Position numbers and translations under genes: made by a program. A stretch of DNA of 64,000 nt. It comes from an uncultured Flavobacteriaceae bacterium. Lineage in GTDB: Bacteria > Bacteroidota > Bacteroidia > Flavobacteriales > Flavobacteriaceae. Location: positions 248,001-312,000 of the forward strand of contig CANLQD010000002.1 of the NCBI GenBank assembly GCA_947493175.1. Direction: 5' to 3'. Under the pieces are notes generated by a model. That model was not told the DNA's origin. It saw nothing but the letters and a program-made list of their open reading frames with translations, and did not search any database. The first letter of the stretch is position 1, and each line of letters starts with the position of its first letter. Below are positions 44,948-54,917 of the stretch, in pieces.

Positions 44948-47401
44948 TCATTCTGTTCTCAAGCTTTTCACAGGATTCATTAATGCTGTTTTGATACTTC
45001 TATAACTTATGGTGATAAATGCAATGAGTATCGTGGTAATACCTGCAAGTGCAAAAACCCACCATTCAATTGTAATTCGATAAGCAAAATCTTGGAGCCA
45101 TTTGTCCATGAAATAGTACCCTAAAGGAAATGCTATTGCCATAGCTATTACCACTAGTTTTAAAAAGTCTTTGGCCAACATTCCAACAATTTGCGATACC
45201 GAAGAACCCAATACTTTTCGAATACCAATCTCTTTAATGCGCTGTTGGGCGGTGAAAGTCACTAATCCGAACAAACCGAGACAAGCTACTAGTATGGTCA
45301 GGAAAGCAAAAATTTGGAGCACGACATTCATGTTTCGCTCCTTCACATAGGTTTCATTATAAAGGGTATCTAAAAAAGCATAGTCAAAGACCTCCCCGGT
45401 TCCAAAAGATTTCCACTCGGATTCCATGCTCGATACAATTTCCGCCATATGGGCGGATTTAGCTTTTACAATGAGTCCGTAATACGGATTGTATTTCATC
45501 AGCAATGGTTCTATGGGTTCATGAAGTGATCTGGAATGAAAATCCTTTACGACTCCTACAATGGTCAACGCGACCCTGCCTCCTTCAAGATTAGTCGATT
45601 CTATAAGTGTCTGACCAATTGGATTTTCCTTCAGACCAAATGTTTTGATAGCTGTTTCATTGATGATAATGTTGTTCTCTTCTGAACCAAAGGTTTTTGA
45701 AAAATTCCTCCCTGCCAGAAGTTTCATGCCCAAGGTCGGGATATAGGCTTCATCGATATTGTATACTTTGGCCCGTAAGATTTGGGTGGCGTCTGTTTTA
45801 GAGGTAATAGCCGTGCCATTAGTATCACTGGGCCCTGCGGGTATAAAGGCAGATGTGGTTATATGTAAGATACGGGGGTCTTTCTGTAGCACTTCCTTAT
45901 AAGCATTCAACTTATTTCCTAATAAGCCTGCATGCCTTACTACAATCAGCTCTTCACGATCATAACCTACATCCTTGTTTTGAATATAGTTCATTTGTCG
46001 GCCTACGATCAAGGTGGCAACAATCAACCCAATGGAAATTACAAACTGAAATACCACCAAGCCACTCCGAACTCCTTTACTCCCGTCTGAAGAGAATCTA
46101 TTTTTTAAGGCCTGAATTGGCTTAAAGCTTGACATGAAAAAAGCCGGATAACCACCCGCCATTGCGCTAATAAAAATAACAAGGACTGCCAGTGCCCCCA
46201 ATATTGGAGGTTGTAATACTTCATTGAATAAAAAGGATTTACCTGAAAGTTGATTAAAGTAAGGTAGGGTAACAAAAAATAACAATACCCCGACTCCCAT
46301 TGCAAACAGAGTGGCAATGAATGATTCGGTTAGAAACTGAAAGATCAATTGACGCTTCTGGGAACCCAATACCTTGCGCATTCCGATTTCTTTTACCCTT
46401 TTGGAGGCACTTGCGGTCGAAAGGTTCATAAAATTGAAGCAGGCGATTAACAGCATAAATACCGCAATGACCGAAAAGACATATACCGCTTTAATGTCCC
46501 CCCCTTGTTCCAGCTGACCCGCCATGTCGGAATGAAGATGTATCTGTGTCAATGGCTGAAGGTAGAATCCTATTTTGTTTCCTTTTTCCAAAAACTCGCG
46601 AAAGGTCATACCCAGGCCAAGCTCTAGCTGAGGCCCCATGTACTTCTCCGTAATTTCTGATATTTTAGTTTCCAACACTTTCATATCGGTGCCTTCGGCA
46701 AGTAATACATAGGTATGGAAACTACCACTGAGCCAATTTTGGTTGGTCGCATGGTCATAACTCTCCATAGAGGCAAGCAAATCGAAATGAAAGTGTGAAT
46801 TGACGGGCATTTCGTCAATGATACCGGTTACGGTATAGGTGCCGCTGGTATCTGCAAAACCTTCATTGGAATAAAAGCCAATGTCTTTGATGTCAAGAGT
46901 CTTGTACAACGGGTCTTCGTCCCCAAAATAGGCTTCTGCCTGTTGTTTGGTCAAAATAATAGTATTGGGGCGTTTCAAAGCGGTTTTAGCATTCCCTTTG
47001 ATCAGGGGAAAGGTAAATATCTCTAAGAAATTTGGATCTACATAAGCCATTTTACCCTTTCGCAAGGTGATACCATTATAAATCACCTTGGTTTCCTCTT
47101 CGACCTGTATAATGCGTGTCGCTGCCAAAACGTCGGGAAGCTCATTAACTAGAGTCTGGGCTACCGGAGCCATCACATTGGATTCCTTGATAATCTCATC
47201 CCCTAATTTTCCATTGAGGATCACCCGGGCCATTTGATCTGACTTTTCGTGAAAGCGGTCATAGCCAAGTTCATCCACAACAAAGAGTGTGATTGTAAGA
47301 CAGGTAGCAATTCCAAGGGAGAGACCTATGATATTAATCGAAAACAACCCTTTGTTTTTAAGGATGGTCCTCCAAGCGACTTTGAAATAATTTTTAAACA
47401 T
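44948..47401 (-). CDS. FtsX/MacB-like ABC permease, array member 7
   Basis: 817 residues, the longest complete member, with extra length in the first extracytoplasmic domain (a DIGFYSNEGFADTSGTYTV insert near residue 180). Signature ELGYDRFHEKSDQMARVI. Both coupling motifs are well conserved (RVKEIGMRKVLGS and RIKEIGIRKVLGS). Second-half signature GVVKDFHSRSLHEPIEP, tail NPVKSLRTE. A 12-bp hairpin lies in the 52-base gap upstream, between its start and the end of member 8. Confidence 0.92.
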   Translation of the reverse strand: MFKNYFKVAWRTILKNKGLFSINIIGLSLGIATCLTITLFVVDELGYDRFHEKSDQMARVILNGKLGDEIIKESNVMAPVAQTLVNELPDVLAATRIIQVEEETKVIYNGITLRKGKMAYVDPNFLEIFTFPLIKGNAKTALKRPNTIILTKQQAEAYFGDEDPLYKTLDIKDIGFYSNEGFADTSGTYTVTGIIDEMPVNSHFHFDLLASMESYDHATNQNWLSGSFHTYVLLAEGTDMKVLETKISEITEKYMGPQLELGLGMTFREFLEKGNKIGFYLQPLTQIHLHSDMAGQLEQGGDIKAVYVFSVIAVFMLLIACFNFMNLSTASASKRVKEIGMRKVLGSQKRQLIFQFLTESFIATLFAMGVGVLLFFVTLPYFNQLSGKSFLFNEVLQPPILGALAVLVIFISAMAGGYPAFFMSSFKPIQALKNRFSSDGSKGVRSGLVVFQFVISIGLIVATLIVGRQMNYIQNKDVGYDREELIVVRHAGLLGNKLNAYKEVLQKDPRILHITTSAFIPAGPSDTNGTAITSKTDATQILRAKVYNIDEAYIPTLGMKLLAGRNFSKTFGSEENNIIINETAIKTFGLKENPIGQTLIESTNLEGGRVALTIVGVVKDFHSRSLHEPIEPLLMKYNPYYGLIVKAKSAHMAEIVSSMESEWKSFGTGEVFDYAFLDTLYNETYVKERNMNVVLQIFAFLTILVACLGLFGLVTFTAQQRIKEIGIRKVLGSSVSQIVGMLAKDFLKLVVIAMAIAFPLGYYFMDKWLQDFAYRITIEWWVFALAGITTILIAFITISYRSIKTALMNPVKSLRTE

Positions 47402-47418
47402 GATGATATTTTAAAAGG

Positions 47419-47445
47419 CCCCAAAGGTTTTAGAAACCTTTGGGG
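47419..47445 (-). terminator. Strong hairpin between array members 8 and 7
   Basis: CCCCAAAGGTTT and AAACCTTTGGGG form a perfect 12-bp stem with a three-base loop (47431 to 47433), 9 bases after the stop codon of member 8. On the minus strand the stem is followed by CCTTTTAA, a weak T-tract, so it may act as an attenuator or partial terminator inside the array. Confidence 0.6.
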
Positions 47446-47453
47446 TTTCATTT

Positions 47454-49835
47454 TTATTCTGTGCGTAAACTGTTGACCGGATTCGCTAATGAGGCCTTCA
47501 ATGCATGAAAACTTACCGTTGCCAATGCAATGGCCAATGCAGAAATGCCGGAGAGCACGAACGTCCACCATGGGATATCGATTCGATAGGCAAATTCATT
47601 GAGCCAAGAGTCCATTAACAGCCAGGAAACGGGAGCTGCAATTAAAAAGGCAACTCCTACCAGCTTTATAAAGTCCTTTGAAAGCAGGGTAAGAACACCC
47701 GTTACAGAAGACCCTACGACTTTTCGTATCCCAATTTCCTTCTTGCGCTGCAACGTGCTATAAGCTGCAAGGCCCAATAGTCCCAGACAGGAGATGAAAA
47801 TAGCTAGAATGGCAAAGTTCATAAACAGGTTGCCGAAGCGTATTTCGTCTTGATATTGTTGGTTAAATTCTTCATCCATAAACGTGTACTCGAACGGAGT
47901 ATCGGGTAAGATGCGCGCCCATTGGTCTTCGATGGCCGCAACCGTACCTTGAATGTTCTTGGAATCGATTTTCACCGTAAGTACATCGGTGGCACCTTCT
48001 GCCATTCGCATGGTAAGCGGGGCAATATTTTGTGCTAAGGAGCGAAAGTGAAAATCTTGTATTACCCCAATGATCTGTCCCTGTTGTCCCCATTGATCGA
48101 ATTTAGCCCCCAATGCTTCCTTCGGATCGTTATAACCCAATAGTTTTATGGTACGTTGATTAACGACCATGGCCTCCGTAGAATCGGTAGCGAATTCCTC
48201 GGAGAACGTTCGCCCGGCAATTACTTTCATTGCTAACTGATCAATATAATCGTAGTCTACGAAGTAAAGGTCAAGATTCGCAATTTGCATATCACCGTTC
48301 TTATTTTCGATCTGAGAATAGGCTGCGAAGTTGCCCCGCCCTGGAATGGAAGACCCCAAGCCCGTGGATTTTACCTCCTGCATACCATCGATTACATCCC
48401 TGAGTTCTTTTTGTGCAGGAGAAACAGGTGTGTTCAACACTAATATTTGGTCTTTGTCGAACCCGAGTTCTTTACTCTGCATGTAATGGGTCTGCTGGTA
48501 GATGACCATCGTTCCAATGATTAGTACGATAGAAATAGTAAACTGTGCAATGACCAATCCTTTTCTTAAAAAAATACCTTTCGAGCTAGTTGAAAAGGTT
48601 CCTTTTAGCACACTTACGGGTTGAAAAGAGGAAAGCACCATAGCGGGATAGACCCCGGCAAGTATTCCCAATACCATCGAAACAATAAAAAGTATCAAGA
48701 TTTGTAAAGGGTTTGAAAAAATCCCGATACTGATTGTTTTTCCCGCTAGGGTATTGAATAAAGGCAAACAAATTGCTGCTAAGACCAATGTGATCACAAA
48801 GGCAAAAAAAGAGATGATCATTGACTCTCCAATAAATTGTAAGCTCAACTGATTCTTTTTTGCACCGATTACCTTTCGCACCCCTACCTCTTTTGCCCGT
48901 TCCACCGAGCGTGCCGTAGTCAGATTGATGAAGTTGATACAAGCTATCAGCAGAATAAAAAGTGCTATAACGGCAAACGTATATACATTATTGATGTTTC
49001 CTACAATATCACCGCCCCTATCGGAATAAAGATAGACTTCCTTTAAAGGCTCCAGAAATAGGGTTACGAACATCTGATCTGCACGCATTTCGTCTCCGTT
49101 GTTCTGTTCCAAAAATTCTGGTAATTTTGCTTCCAAAGCACTCGGATCGGTTCCTGGCGCCAATAATACATAAGCCGTTGGATCGTACCCGCCCCAATTG
49201 GTATCTATGTCTGGTTCCAAGTCTTCACTATAGGTAGTCATAGATAATAGTACATCGGTATCTATTTGAGAGTTACCCGGAATATCTTGCATCACACCCG
49301 TTACGGTAGCGTTGTACTTTTCCTCCATGATGCTCAACGATTTTCCAATGGGGTTTTCTTCTCCAAAATACTTCTCGGCCGCCGTTTCGGAAAGTACTAT
49401 GCTGTAAGGGGCTGTCAGAACGGTTTTGGTATCGCCCTGAATCAGTTTAAAATCAAAAACATCGAAAAATGCAGAGTCGACAACCACCGTATTTGATTCC
49501 TGAAACCTACTTTCATTATTTCGGACCACCATGTCGATATTCATAATCCGAACCGCTGAAAGTACTTCAGGAAATGTACGTTGTAAGTTAGGGGGTACCG
49601 CGACTGCGGCTTTATTCGCTTCGATATTATCAGTGGGAGTTTTGATGTTGGCAACCACTCTGTAGATATCATCTCCTTTTGTATGAAAATTGTCATAACT
49701 TAGCTCGAAGGCGACGTACATGAGCATTAGAAACCCGGCGGTCAAACCAATGGCGAGCCCGGTAATGTTTAGAAACGAAAAACCTCGATGCCTCCACAAA
49801 TTTCTAAAGGCAATTTTCAAATAGTTTTTAAGCAT
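47454..49835 (-). CDS. FtsX/MacB-like ABC permease, array member 8
   Basis: 793 residues, two fused FtsX halves. Signature ELSYDNFHTKGDDIYRVV. Coupling motifs RAKEVGVRKVIGA and RKKEIGIRKVVGS. Second-half signature GVIQDFHFRSLAQNIAP, tail NPVNSLRTE. Close to members 9 and 14 in N- and C-terminal motifs. The gene is bounded by hairpins on both sides (47419 to 47445 and 49851 to 49878), so its mRNA section may be processed separately. Confidence 0.92.
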   Translation of the reverse strand: MLKNYLKIAFRNLWRHRGFSFLNITGLAIGLTAGFLMLMYVAFELSYDNFHTKGDDIYRVVANIKTPTDNIEANKAAVAVPPNLQRTFPEVLSAVRIMNIDMVVRNNESRFQESNTVVVDSAFFDVFDFKLIQGDTKTVLTAPYSIVLSETAAEKYFGEENPIGKSLSIMEEKYNATVTGVMQDIPGNSQIDTDVLLSMTTYSEDLEPDIDTNWGGYDPTAYVLLAPGTDPSALEAKLPEFLEQNNGDEMRADQMFVTLFLEPLKEVYLYSDRGGDIVGNINNVYTFAVIALFILLIACINFINLTTARSVERAKEVGVRKVIGAKKNQLSLQFIGESMIISFFAFVITLVLAAICLPLFNTLAGKTISIGIFSNPLQILILFIVSMVLGILAGVYPAMVLSSFQPVSVLKGTFSTSSKGIFLRKGLVIAQFTISIVLIIGTMVIYQQTHYMQSKELGFDKDQILVLNTPVSPAQKELRDVIDGMQEVKSTGLGSSIPGRGNFAAYSQIENKNGDMQIANLDLYFVDYDYIDQLAMKVIAGRTFSEEFATDSTEAMVVNQRTIKLLGYNDPKEALGAKFDQWGQQGQIIGVIQDFHFRSLAQNIAPLTMRMAEGATDVLTVKIDSKNIQGTVAAIEDQWARILPDTPFEYTFMDEEFNQQYQDEIRFGNLFMNFAILAIFISCLGLLGLAAYSTLQRKKEIGIRKVVGSSVTGVLTLLSKDFIKLVGVAFLIAAPVSWLLMDSWLNEFAYRIDIPWWTFVLSGISALAIALATVSFHALKASLANPVNSLRTE

Positions 49836-49850
49836 AGTTCTATTTTAGGA

Positions 49851-49878
49851 ACCGAAGGGTTTTCGAAGCCCTTGAGGT
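49851..49878 (-). terminator. Hairpin between array members 9 and 8
   Basis: ACC, g, AAGGG ... CCCTT, ga, GGT: a 5-bp stem continued by three outer pairs, with a nine-base loop. The same position relative to the coding ends, and a similar core (AAGG...CCTT), as the hairpin at 47419 suggests the two spacers share an origin. Confidence 0.45.
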
Positions 49879-49885
49879 CTAGTTT

Positions 49886-52285
49886 TTATTCGGTACGCAA
49901 ACTCTTTACCGGATTTGCATTCGATGCCTTAATTGCTAAGAAGCTTACCGTAAAGACCGCTATTAATAATGCGATTAGTCCGGAAAGCGCGAATACCCAC
50001 CAATGAATCTTGATTTGATACGCATACCTTTCCAACCATTCATGCATTGCATACCAAGAGAACGGGATCGATATAATGATGGCAAGCGAGACCAACTTTA
50101 AAAAGTCCTTTGATAACAGGCCAACGATGTTCAATGCTTCCGCACCAAGAACCTTTCGGATGCCAATTTCCTTGGTCCGTTGTGTTGCACTATAGGTGGC
50201 TAGTCCTAAAAGGCCTAGGCAAGCAATCAAAATAGCAAGGCAAGAAAACAGCGTAAAAAGCTTTTTAAAGCGAATGTCGGCCTCATATTGCTGGTTGAAC
50301 GATTCATCTAAAAAACTGGCTTGGAATTGCCGATGCGGAACAAGGTCTTCCCATTTGTCCTTAATTTTGGCAACGGTAGCCGATAGGTTGTTTGATTGCA
50401 CTTTTAAGCTTAGATATCCACTCACAAAGGGTTGTATCCTAATGGCCAAAGGTTCTACCTTTTGATGCAACGATTGATAATTAAAATCTTTGGTAACCCC
50501 GATAACCTGGCCTTCCCTACTCCATTGTTCAAAACGTTTGCCTATTATATGTTCCGGGTCTGCATATCCGTATAGTTTGGCAGCGGCTTCGTTCAAGATT
50601 AAGGAAGAAATGGTATCGGCGGGAAAATCTCGTGAATATGCCCTGCCGGCGACCATTTCAATACCATAATGGGAAATAAAATCGATATCGACCTCAAAGA
50701 GCGCGGGATCTTTTGTTATCATCTTCCCTTGCGAAGACTCTACGTAAGTACCGGCATTGGGAAAATGGGTTCCCGGAACGGTGCGAGAAGCGGCGGCAGA
50801 CTGCACTTCATTTAAGCTGACGAACTGTTCTTTGATTGTTTCCAAACGATCCAAGACCTCGTCATCCCCATTAAAATTTATGACTAACATCCGTTCTCTT
50901 TCGAAACCTAGATCCTTGTTCAAAATAAAGCTTAACTGAAAGTACACGATGGCGGTACAGGCGATTAAGGCGATGGAAAGGCTAAACTGGAACACGACCA
51001 AGCTTCTTCTTAGATTGGCACCTTTGGGGGCGTTTCGAAAAAGCCCTTTTAAGACACTTACCGGGGTAAAGCGCGATAGTATCAAAGCAGGATAACTCCC
51101 TGCCAATAAACCTGTCAATAAAGCAGTAGCGATGTATATAAAGAGTATGGGGAGGTTAAATATATCGGAAGGTAGGAAGTTCTTTCCTGTGAACTCTTGC
51201 ATCCACGGTATGGAAAGTGTTACGATGCCTAAACCAATAAGCGCCGCAAAAGTGACCATTACCAAAGATTCCCCGAAAAATTGATAAATAAGTCCCGATC
51301 TATGGGCCCCGATGACTTTTCGAATTCCCACTTCCTTCGCTCGTTCCATGGAACGAGCTGTAGCGAGATTCATAAAATTGATACAGGCGATAACAAGAAT
51401 GAACAAGCCTATGACAGCAAAGATGTATACATTTGCCAAACTTCCGGTAACCCCTGGCTGACGTCCCGCCTTTGAGCGCAGGTACGTATCTTTCAAAGGT
51501 TCAATGTCCATATTATAGTAGTACTCATCGGTAAAGGCCTCGTGCTTTGTTAAAAAAGCGGGGATTTTTGATAGAAATACATCTTTATCGAATTGCTCAG
51601 GCACCAAAAAATAGGTGTAAAAATCAACATATCCCCATGAATCGAAAATACCTGGGCGTGTTTGATAAAAAGAACTCATCGACATCAAAAAATCGAAAGT
51701 AAAATGTGAATTGGAGGGTACATCCTGCATTACTCCTGTCACCGTATAGGTATCATCGGCGGCCCTTCCACCGATTCCCTCGAGCGTTTTTCCCATAGGG
51801 TCTTCATCTCCAAAATACTTTTGGGCCATACTTTCGGTCAACACGATCGAATAAGGAGCCTCTAAGGCGGTTTCGGGATTCCCCGCGATTAACTTCCAGC
51901 TGAATACGCCAAAAACACTGGCATCTACATAGAAGCAGTTGTCTTCCTGGAAAGAACGCTCCCCGTACGACAAAAGACTACTGGACCTACCGGAAAACTG
52001 AACCTTCTCCACTACTTCCGAAAAGTCCGTTTTTAAAGTGGGGCCGATAGGTGCATTGCCCCACACCTGATAGCTATCGCTATTGTCCTTCTCATAGGTA
52101 TGTATCACCCGATAGATATTATCGAAATTCTTATGATACCGATCATAGGAGAGTTCGTGCTTTATAAAAAGAGCTATTAAAAGAAAACATGCCATTCCCA
52201 CGGCAAGTCCGCCGATGTTAATAGCCGAATACCCTTTGGTCTTCAGTATGTTTCGCCAGGCAATCTTTAAATAGTTCTTAAGCAT
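49886..52285 (-). CDS. FtsX/MacB-like ABC permease, array member 9
   Basis: 799 residues, two fused FtsX halves. Signature ELSYDRYHKNFDNIYRVI. Coupling motifs RAKEVGIRKVIGA and RTKEIGIRKVLGA. Second-half signature GVTKDFNYQSLHQKVEP, tail NPVKSLRTE. Similar to member 8, with which it shares a PEQF-type insertion region before the second signature that is not found elsewhere. Gap to member 10 is 61 bases. Confidence 0.92.
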   Translation of the reverse strand: MLKNYLKIAWRNILKTKGYSAINIGGLAVGMACFLLIALFIKHELSYDRYHKNFDNIYRVIHTYEKDNSDSYQVWGNAPIGPTLKTDFSEVVEKVQFSGRSSSLLSYGERSFQEDNCFYVDASVFGVFSWKLIAGNPETALEAPYSIVLTESMAQKYFGDEDPMGKTLEGIGGRAADDTYTVTGVMQDVPSNSHFTFDFLMSMSSFYQTRPGIFDSWGYVDFYTYFLVPEQFDKDVFLSKIPAFLTKHEAFTDEYYYNMDIEPLKDTYLRSKAGRQPGVTGSLANVYIFAVIGLFILVIACINFMNLATARSMERAKEVGIRKVIGAHRSGLIYQFFGESLVMVTFAALIGLGIVTLSIPWMQEFTGKNFLPSDIFNLPILFIYIATALLTGLLAGSYPALILSRFTPVSVLKGLFRNAPKGANLRRSLVVFQFSLSIALIACTAIVYFQLSFILNKDLGFERERMLVINFNGDDEVLDRLETIKEQFVSLNEVQSAAASRTVPGTHFPNAGTYVESSQGKMITKDPALFEVDIDFISHYGIEMVAGRAYSRDFPADTISSLILNEAAAKLYGYADPEHIIGKRFEQWSREGQVIGVTKDFNYQSLHQKVEPLAIRIQPFVSGYLSLKVQSNNLSATVAKIKDKWEDLVPHRQFQASFLDESFNQQYEADIRFKKLFTLFSCLAILIACLGLLGLATYSATQRTKEIGIRKVLGAEALNIVGLLSKDFLKLVSLAIIISIPFSWYAMHEWLERYAYQIKIHWWVFALSGLIALLIAVFTVSFLAIKASNANPVKSLRTE

Positions 52286-52346
52286 GATGTTTTGTTTTTG
52301 ATATTTGGCTTTCTTCTAGCACCAGTTGCTAATCGATATTAATTGT

Positions 52347-54758
52347 TCATTCTGTTCGTAAGCTTTTTATCGGATTGACATTTGCTGCCTTGATAGCCTG
52401 AAAACTGACTGTTGCCAGTGTGATCAACAACGCTCCTGCGACCACTGACCCAAAAATCCACCAGGAAATATCTGCACGATATTCGTACTCTTGGAGCCAT
52501 AGGTTCATAAAGTGATATGCGATAGGAATGGCAATGAGACATGCGATCAGCACCAATAACATAAAATCTTTTGAAAGCATTTTCCAGAGATTTAGAATAG
52601 ATGCTCCCAAAACTTTCCGAACACCAATTTCCTTGGTACGTTGTTCAGCGACAAAAGATGCTAAACCAAAAAGGCCGAGACAACTTATGAGAATGGCAAG
52701 AAGTGTAAAAACCCCAGCTAGATTCCCTAGCCGTTTTTCAGATTCGAATTTGAAATCATAGTCTTGACTAACATAGCTGTAATCAAATTTGGCAGAAGGC
52801 ACTACTTTGGCAAATGTGCTTTCAACAGTAGAAATTGCGGTACTGCGGGCGGAATCAGATTTTAATTTTATATTAATATAACTCACATTGTCATAATTGA
52901 TAAAAAAGAGTGCCTGCTTTACAGGTTGGTATGGAGACTGCATAACCATATCTTTCGCTATCCCAATAATTTTGACCCGATTATTACCACCGGTTATATA
53001 TTCTCCAACCGGGTCTTCCAACCCCATATATTTTTGGGCTGATTCATTGATTATTACGGCTGCCGAGTCAGAGGCGAATCCCCTTGAAAAGTCTCTTCCT
53101 TCCAAAATTGTCCAACCCACCGTTTTTCCGTAGTCGTGGGTGACTCGTAGAATGCCGAAATCAGGCCTCATTTCAGGATCTTTCCCAGTCCAGTTGATGC
53201 CACCCCCGCCATTACTATAAACGCCGACTAAAGGTGAAGAAGATTGTGCCATTTCTTCGACTACCCCGGTATTCTTCAATTCAGCACGTAACAAATTGTA
53301 TTTGCCAGCGTATTCAGGATTGTTCATTTGAACTGATATTAAATTGTGTTGGGCATACCCTAGGGGTCTTTTTTTAGTGAATTCGATTTGATTGAACACA
53401 ATGACGGTGCCGACTGCAAGCATTATGGAAACAGCAAATTGAAATACGACCAAAACTTTTCTAGGTACTGTGGCGTATGGCCCCGCTTTAAAAGTACCCT
53501 TTAACACCTTAATTGGTCGGAAAGAAGAAAGATACAATGCCGGATAACTCCCTGCTAACAATCCCGTAAGGAATGTAAAGGATAGTATTGCCAACCAGAA
53601 CAATGGATTGCTCCAAGGCATGCCCATGTCTTTATTGGCAAGATTATTGAACCATGGAAGGGAAAGCAATACCAAGATAATTGCAAGTACAGTTGCGAGG
53701 CTCGAAATCAACAATGATTCACTCAGGAACTGGATAATCAATTGTTTTTTTTGGGATCCAATAGTCTTTCGAATACCCACCTCTTTTGAGCGTTTTTCAG
53801 AACGTGCCGTGCTCAGGTTCATAAAATTAATGCAGGCCAATAAAAGTACGAAGATACCAATGGCAATAAATAGCCAAACAAATGTGATACGGCCCTTTGT
53901 AGGCATACCTTGCTCGTCAAATTCGGAATATAAATGCCATTGATTCATCTGATAGGCAAATGGATGAACACCACGTTTTTCATAGGCATCGACCGAATCC
54001 GAGGGACCATATTGGGTGTATAGATTTCGTAAGGCATTATTAGCAGCCTCAAAGGAAATCCCCGGTTTTAACTTTACATAGAGTTGAAAAGACCAATCGT
54101 CCCACACAGTTTTAATCCTTGTAAAGCGTTCAGGCTCGTTTGCTTCGATCAGATTCCAATTGGCAAAGAACTTTACGTATGCAAAATTGTTGTTTTTGGG
54201 CAAATCTTTATAAACACCCTTTACAACGGCATCCATATCATTGTTGATTTTAATGGATTTACCTATAGGGTCTTCTTTACCGAAAACCGCAAACGCGGCC
54301 GATTCGGATAGGATTATTGAATTCAACTCAGCTAAACTTGAATGCGAACCACTTACCATGTCTAGCGAGAGCATTTCCAATGCCTCCTTTTCAATAAACT
54401 GACCGGTTTGGGTATAATTTTCCCCATCGTTTCCAAGTACATAATCCCCTACCCAAGTCGCCCTTAGAGCGTATTCAAAGTAGTCGGAATAATTTTCTTT
54501 GATTACCGTGCCCATGATGTACATGGTGGAAGGAAAGGAACCAATTTCACCAGAATCCAGATTTTTGGCTCTATTGTAGATTTGGGCAATCTCGTTATAG
54601 TTTTTATGGTATTTGTTGAAAGTAAACTCATCCAATACCCATAAGCCAATCATTATGACTACAGCTATTCCCAATGCCAACCCACCTATGTTAATGATTG
54701 AATAACCCTTATTTCTTTTCAGGTTTCTCCAAGCAATCTTCAGATAGTTCTTAAGCAT
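52347..54758 (-). CDS. FtsX/MacB-like ABC permease, array member 10
   Basis: About 803 residues from the ATG at 54758 (the in-frame ATG at 54764 adds two residues). Subgroup with members 4 and 11: signature EFTFNKYHKNYNEIAQIY, second-half signature GIAKDMVMQSPYQPVKQ. Coupling motifs RSKEVGIRKTIGS and RTKEIGVRKVLGA. Tail NPIKSLRTE. A 153-base gap with a 15-bp hairpin separates it from member 11, the second-longest spacer within the array, so this gene may start a new transcript. Confidence 0.92.
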   Translation of the reverse strand: MLKNYLKIAWRNLKRNKGYSIINIGGLALGIAVVIMIGLWVLDEFTFNKYHKNYNEIAQIYNRAKNLDSGEIGSFPSTMYIMGTVIKENYSDYFEYALRATWVGDYVLGNDGENYTQTGQFIEKEALEMLSLDMVSGSHSSLAELNSIILSESAAFAVFGKEDPIGKSIKINNDMDAVVKGVYKDLPKNNNFAYVKFFANWNLIEANEPERFTRIKTVWDDWSFQLYVKLKPGISFEAANNALRNLYTQYGPSDSVDAYEKRGVHPFAYQMNQWHLYSEFDEQGMPTKGRITFVWLFIAIGIFVLLLACINFMNLSTARSEKRSKEVGIRKTIGSQKKQLIIQFLSESLLISSLATVLAIILVLLSLPWFNNLANKDMGMPWSNPLFWLAILSFTFLTGLLAGSYPALYLSSFRPIKVLKGTFKAGPYATVPRKVLVVFQFAVSIMLAVGTVIVFNQIEFTKKRPLGYAQHNLISVQMNNPEYAGKYNLLRAELKNTGVVEEMAQSSSPLVGVYSNGGGGINWTGKDPEMRPDFGILRVTHDYGKTVGWTILEGRDFSRGFASDSAAVIINESAQKYMGLEDPVGEYITGGNNRVKIIGIAKDMVMQSPYQPVKQALFFINYDNVSYINIKLKSDSARSTAISTVESTFAKVVPSAKFDYSYVSQDYDFKFESEKRLGNLAGVFTLLAILISCLGLFGLASFVAEQRTKEIGVRKVLGASILNLWKMLSKDFMLLVLIACLIAIPIAYHFMNLWLQEYEYRADISWWIFGSVVAGALLITLATVSFQAIKAANVNPIKSLRTE

Positions 54759-54857
54759 GATCATCCTTTTCTGATTTCTTTAAGAATTAATTTCTATTTT
54801 CATGCCAAGGTTGTATTGATTTGACAGTCAAGTGATTGATGCACTACGAGAATACAG

Positions 54858-54900
54858 GGTGTAAACTTTTTGGACATTTTTTGTACAAAAAGTTTACACC
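54858..54900 (-). terminator. Very strong hairpin downstream of array member 11
   Basis: GGTGTAAACTTTTTG (54858 to 54872) and CAAAAAGTTTACACC (54886 to 54900) are perfect 15-bp arms with a 13-base loop. It begins 17 bases after the stop codon of member 11. No T-run follows on the minus strand, so it may be a processing or stability element rather than a classical terminator. Confidence 0.6.
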
Positions 54901-54917
54901 TACAGAAGTGTAGCACC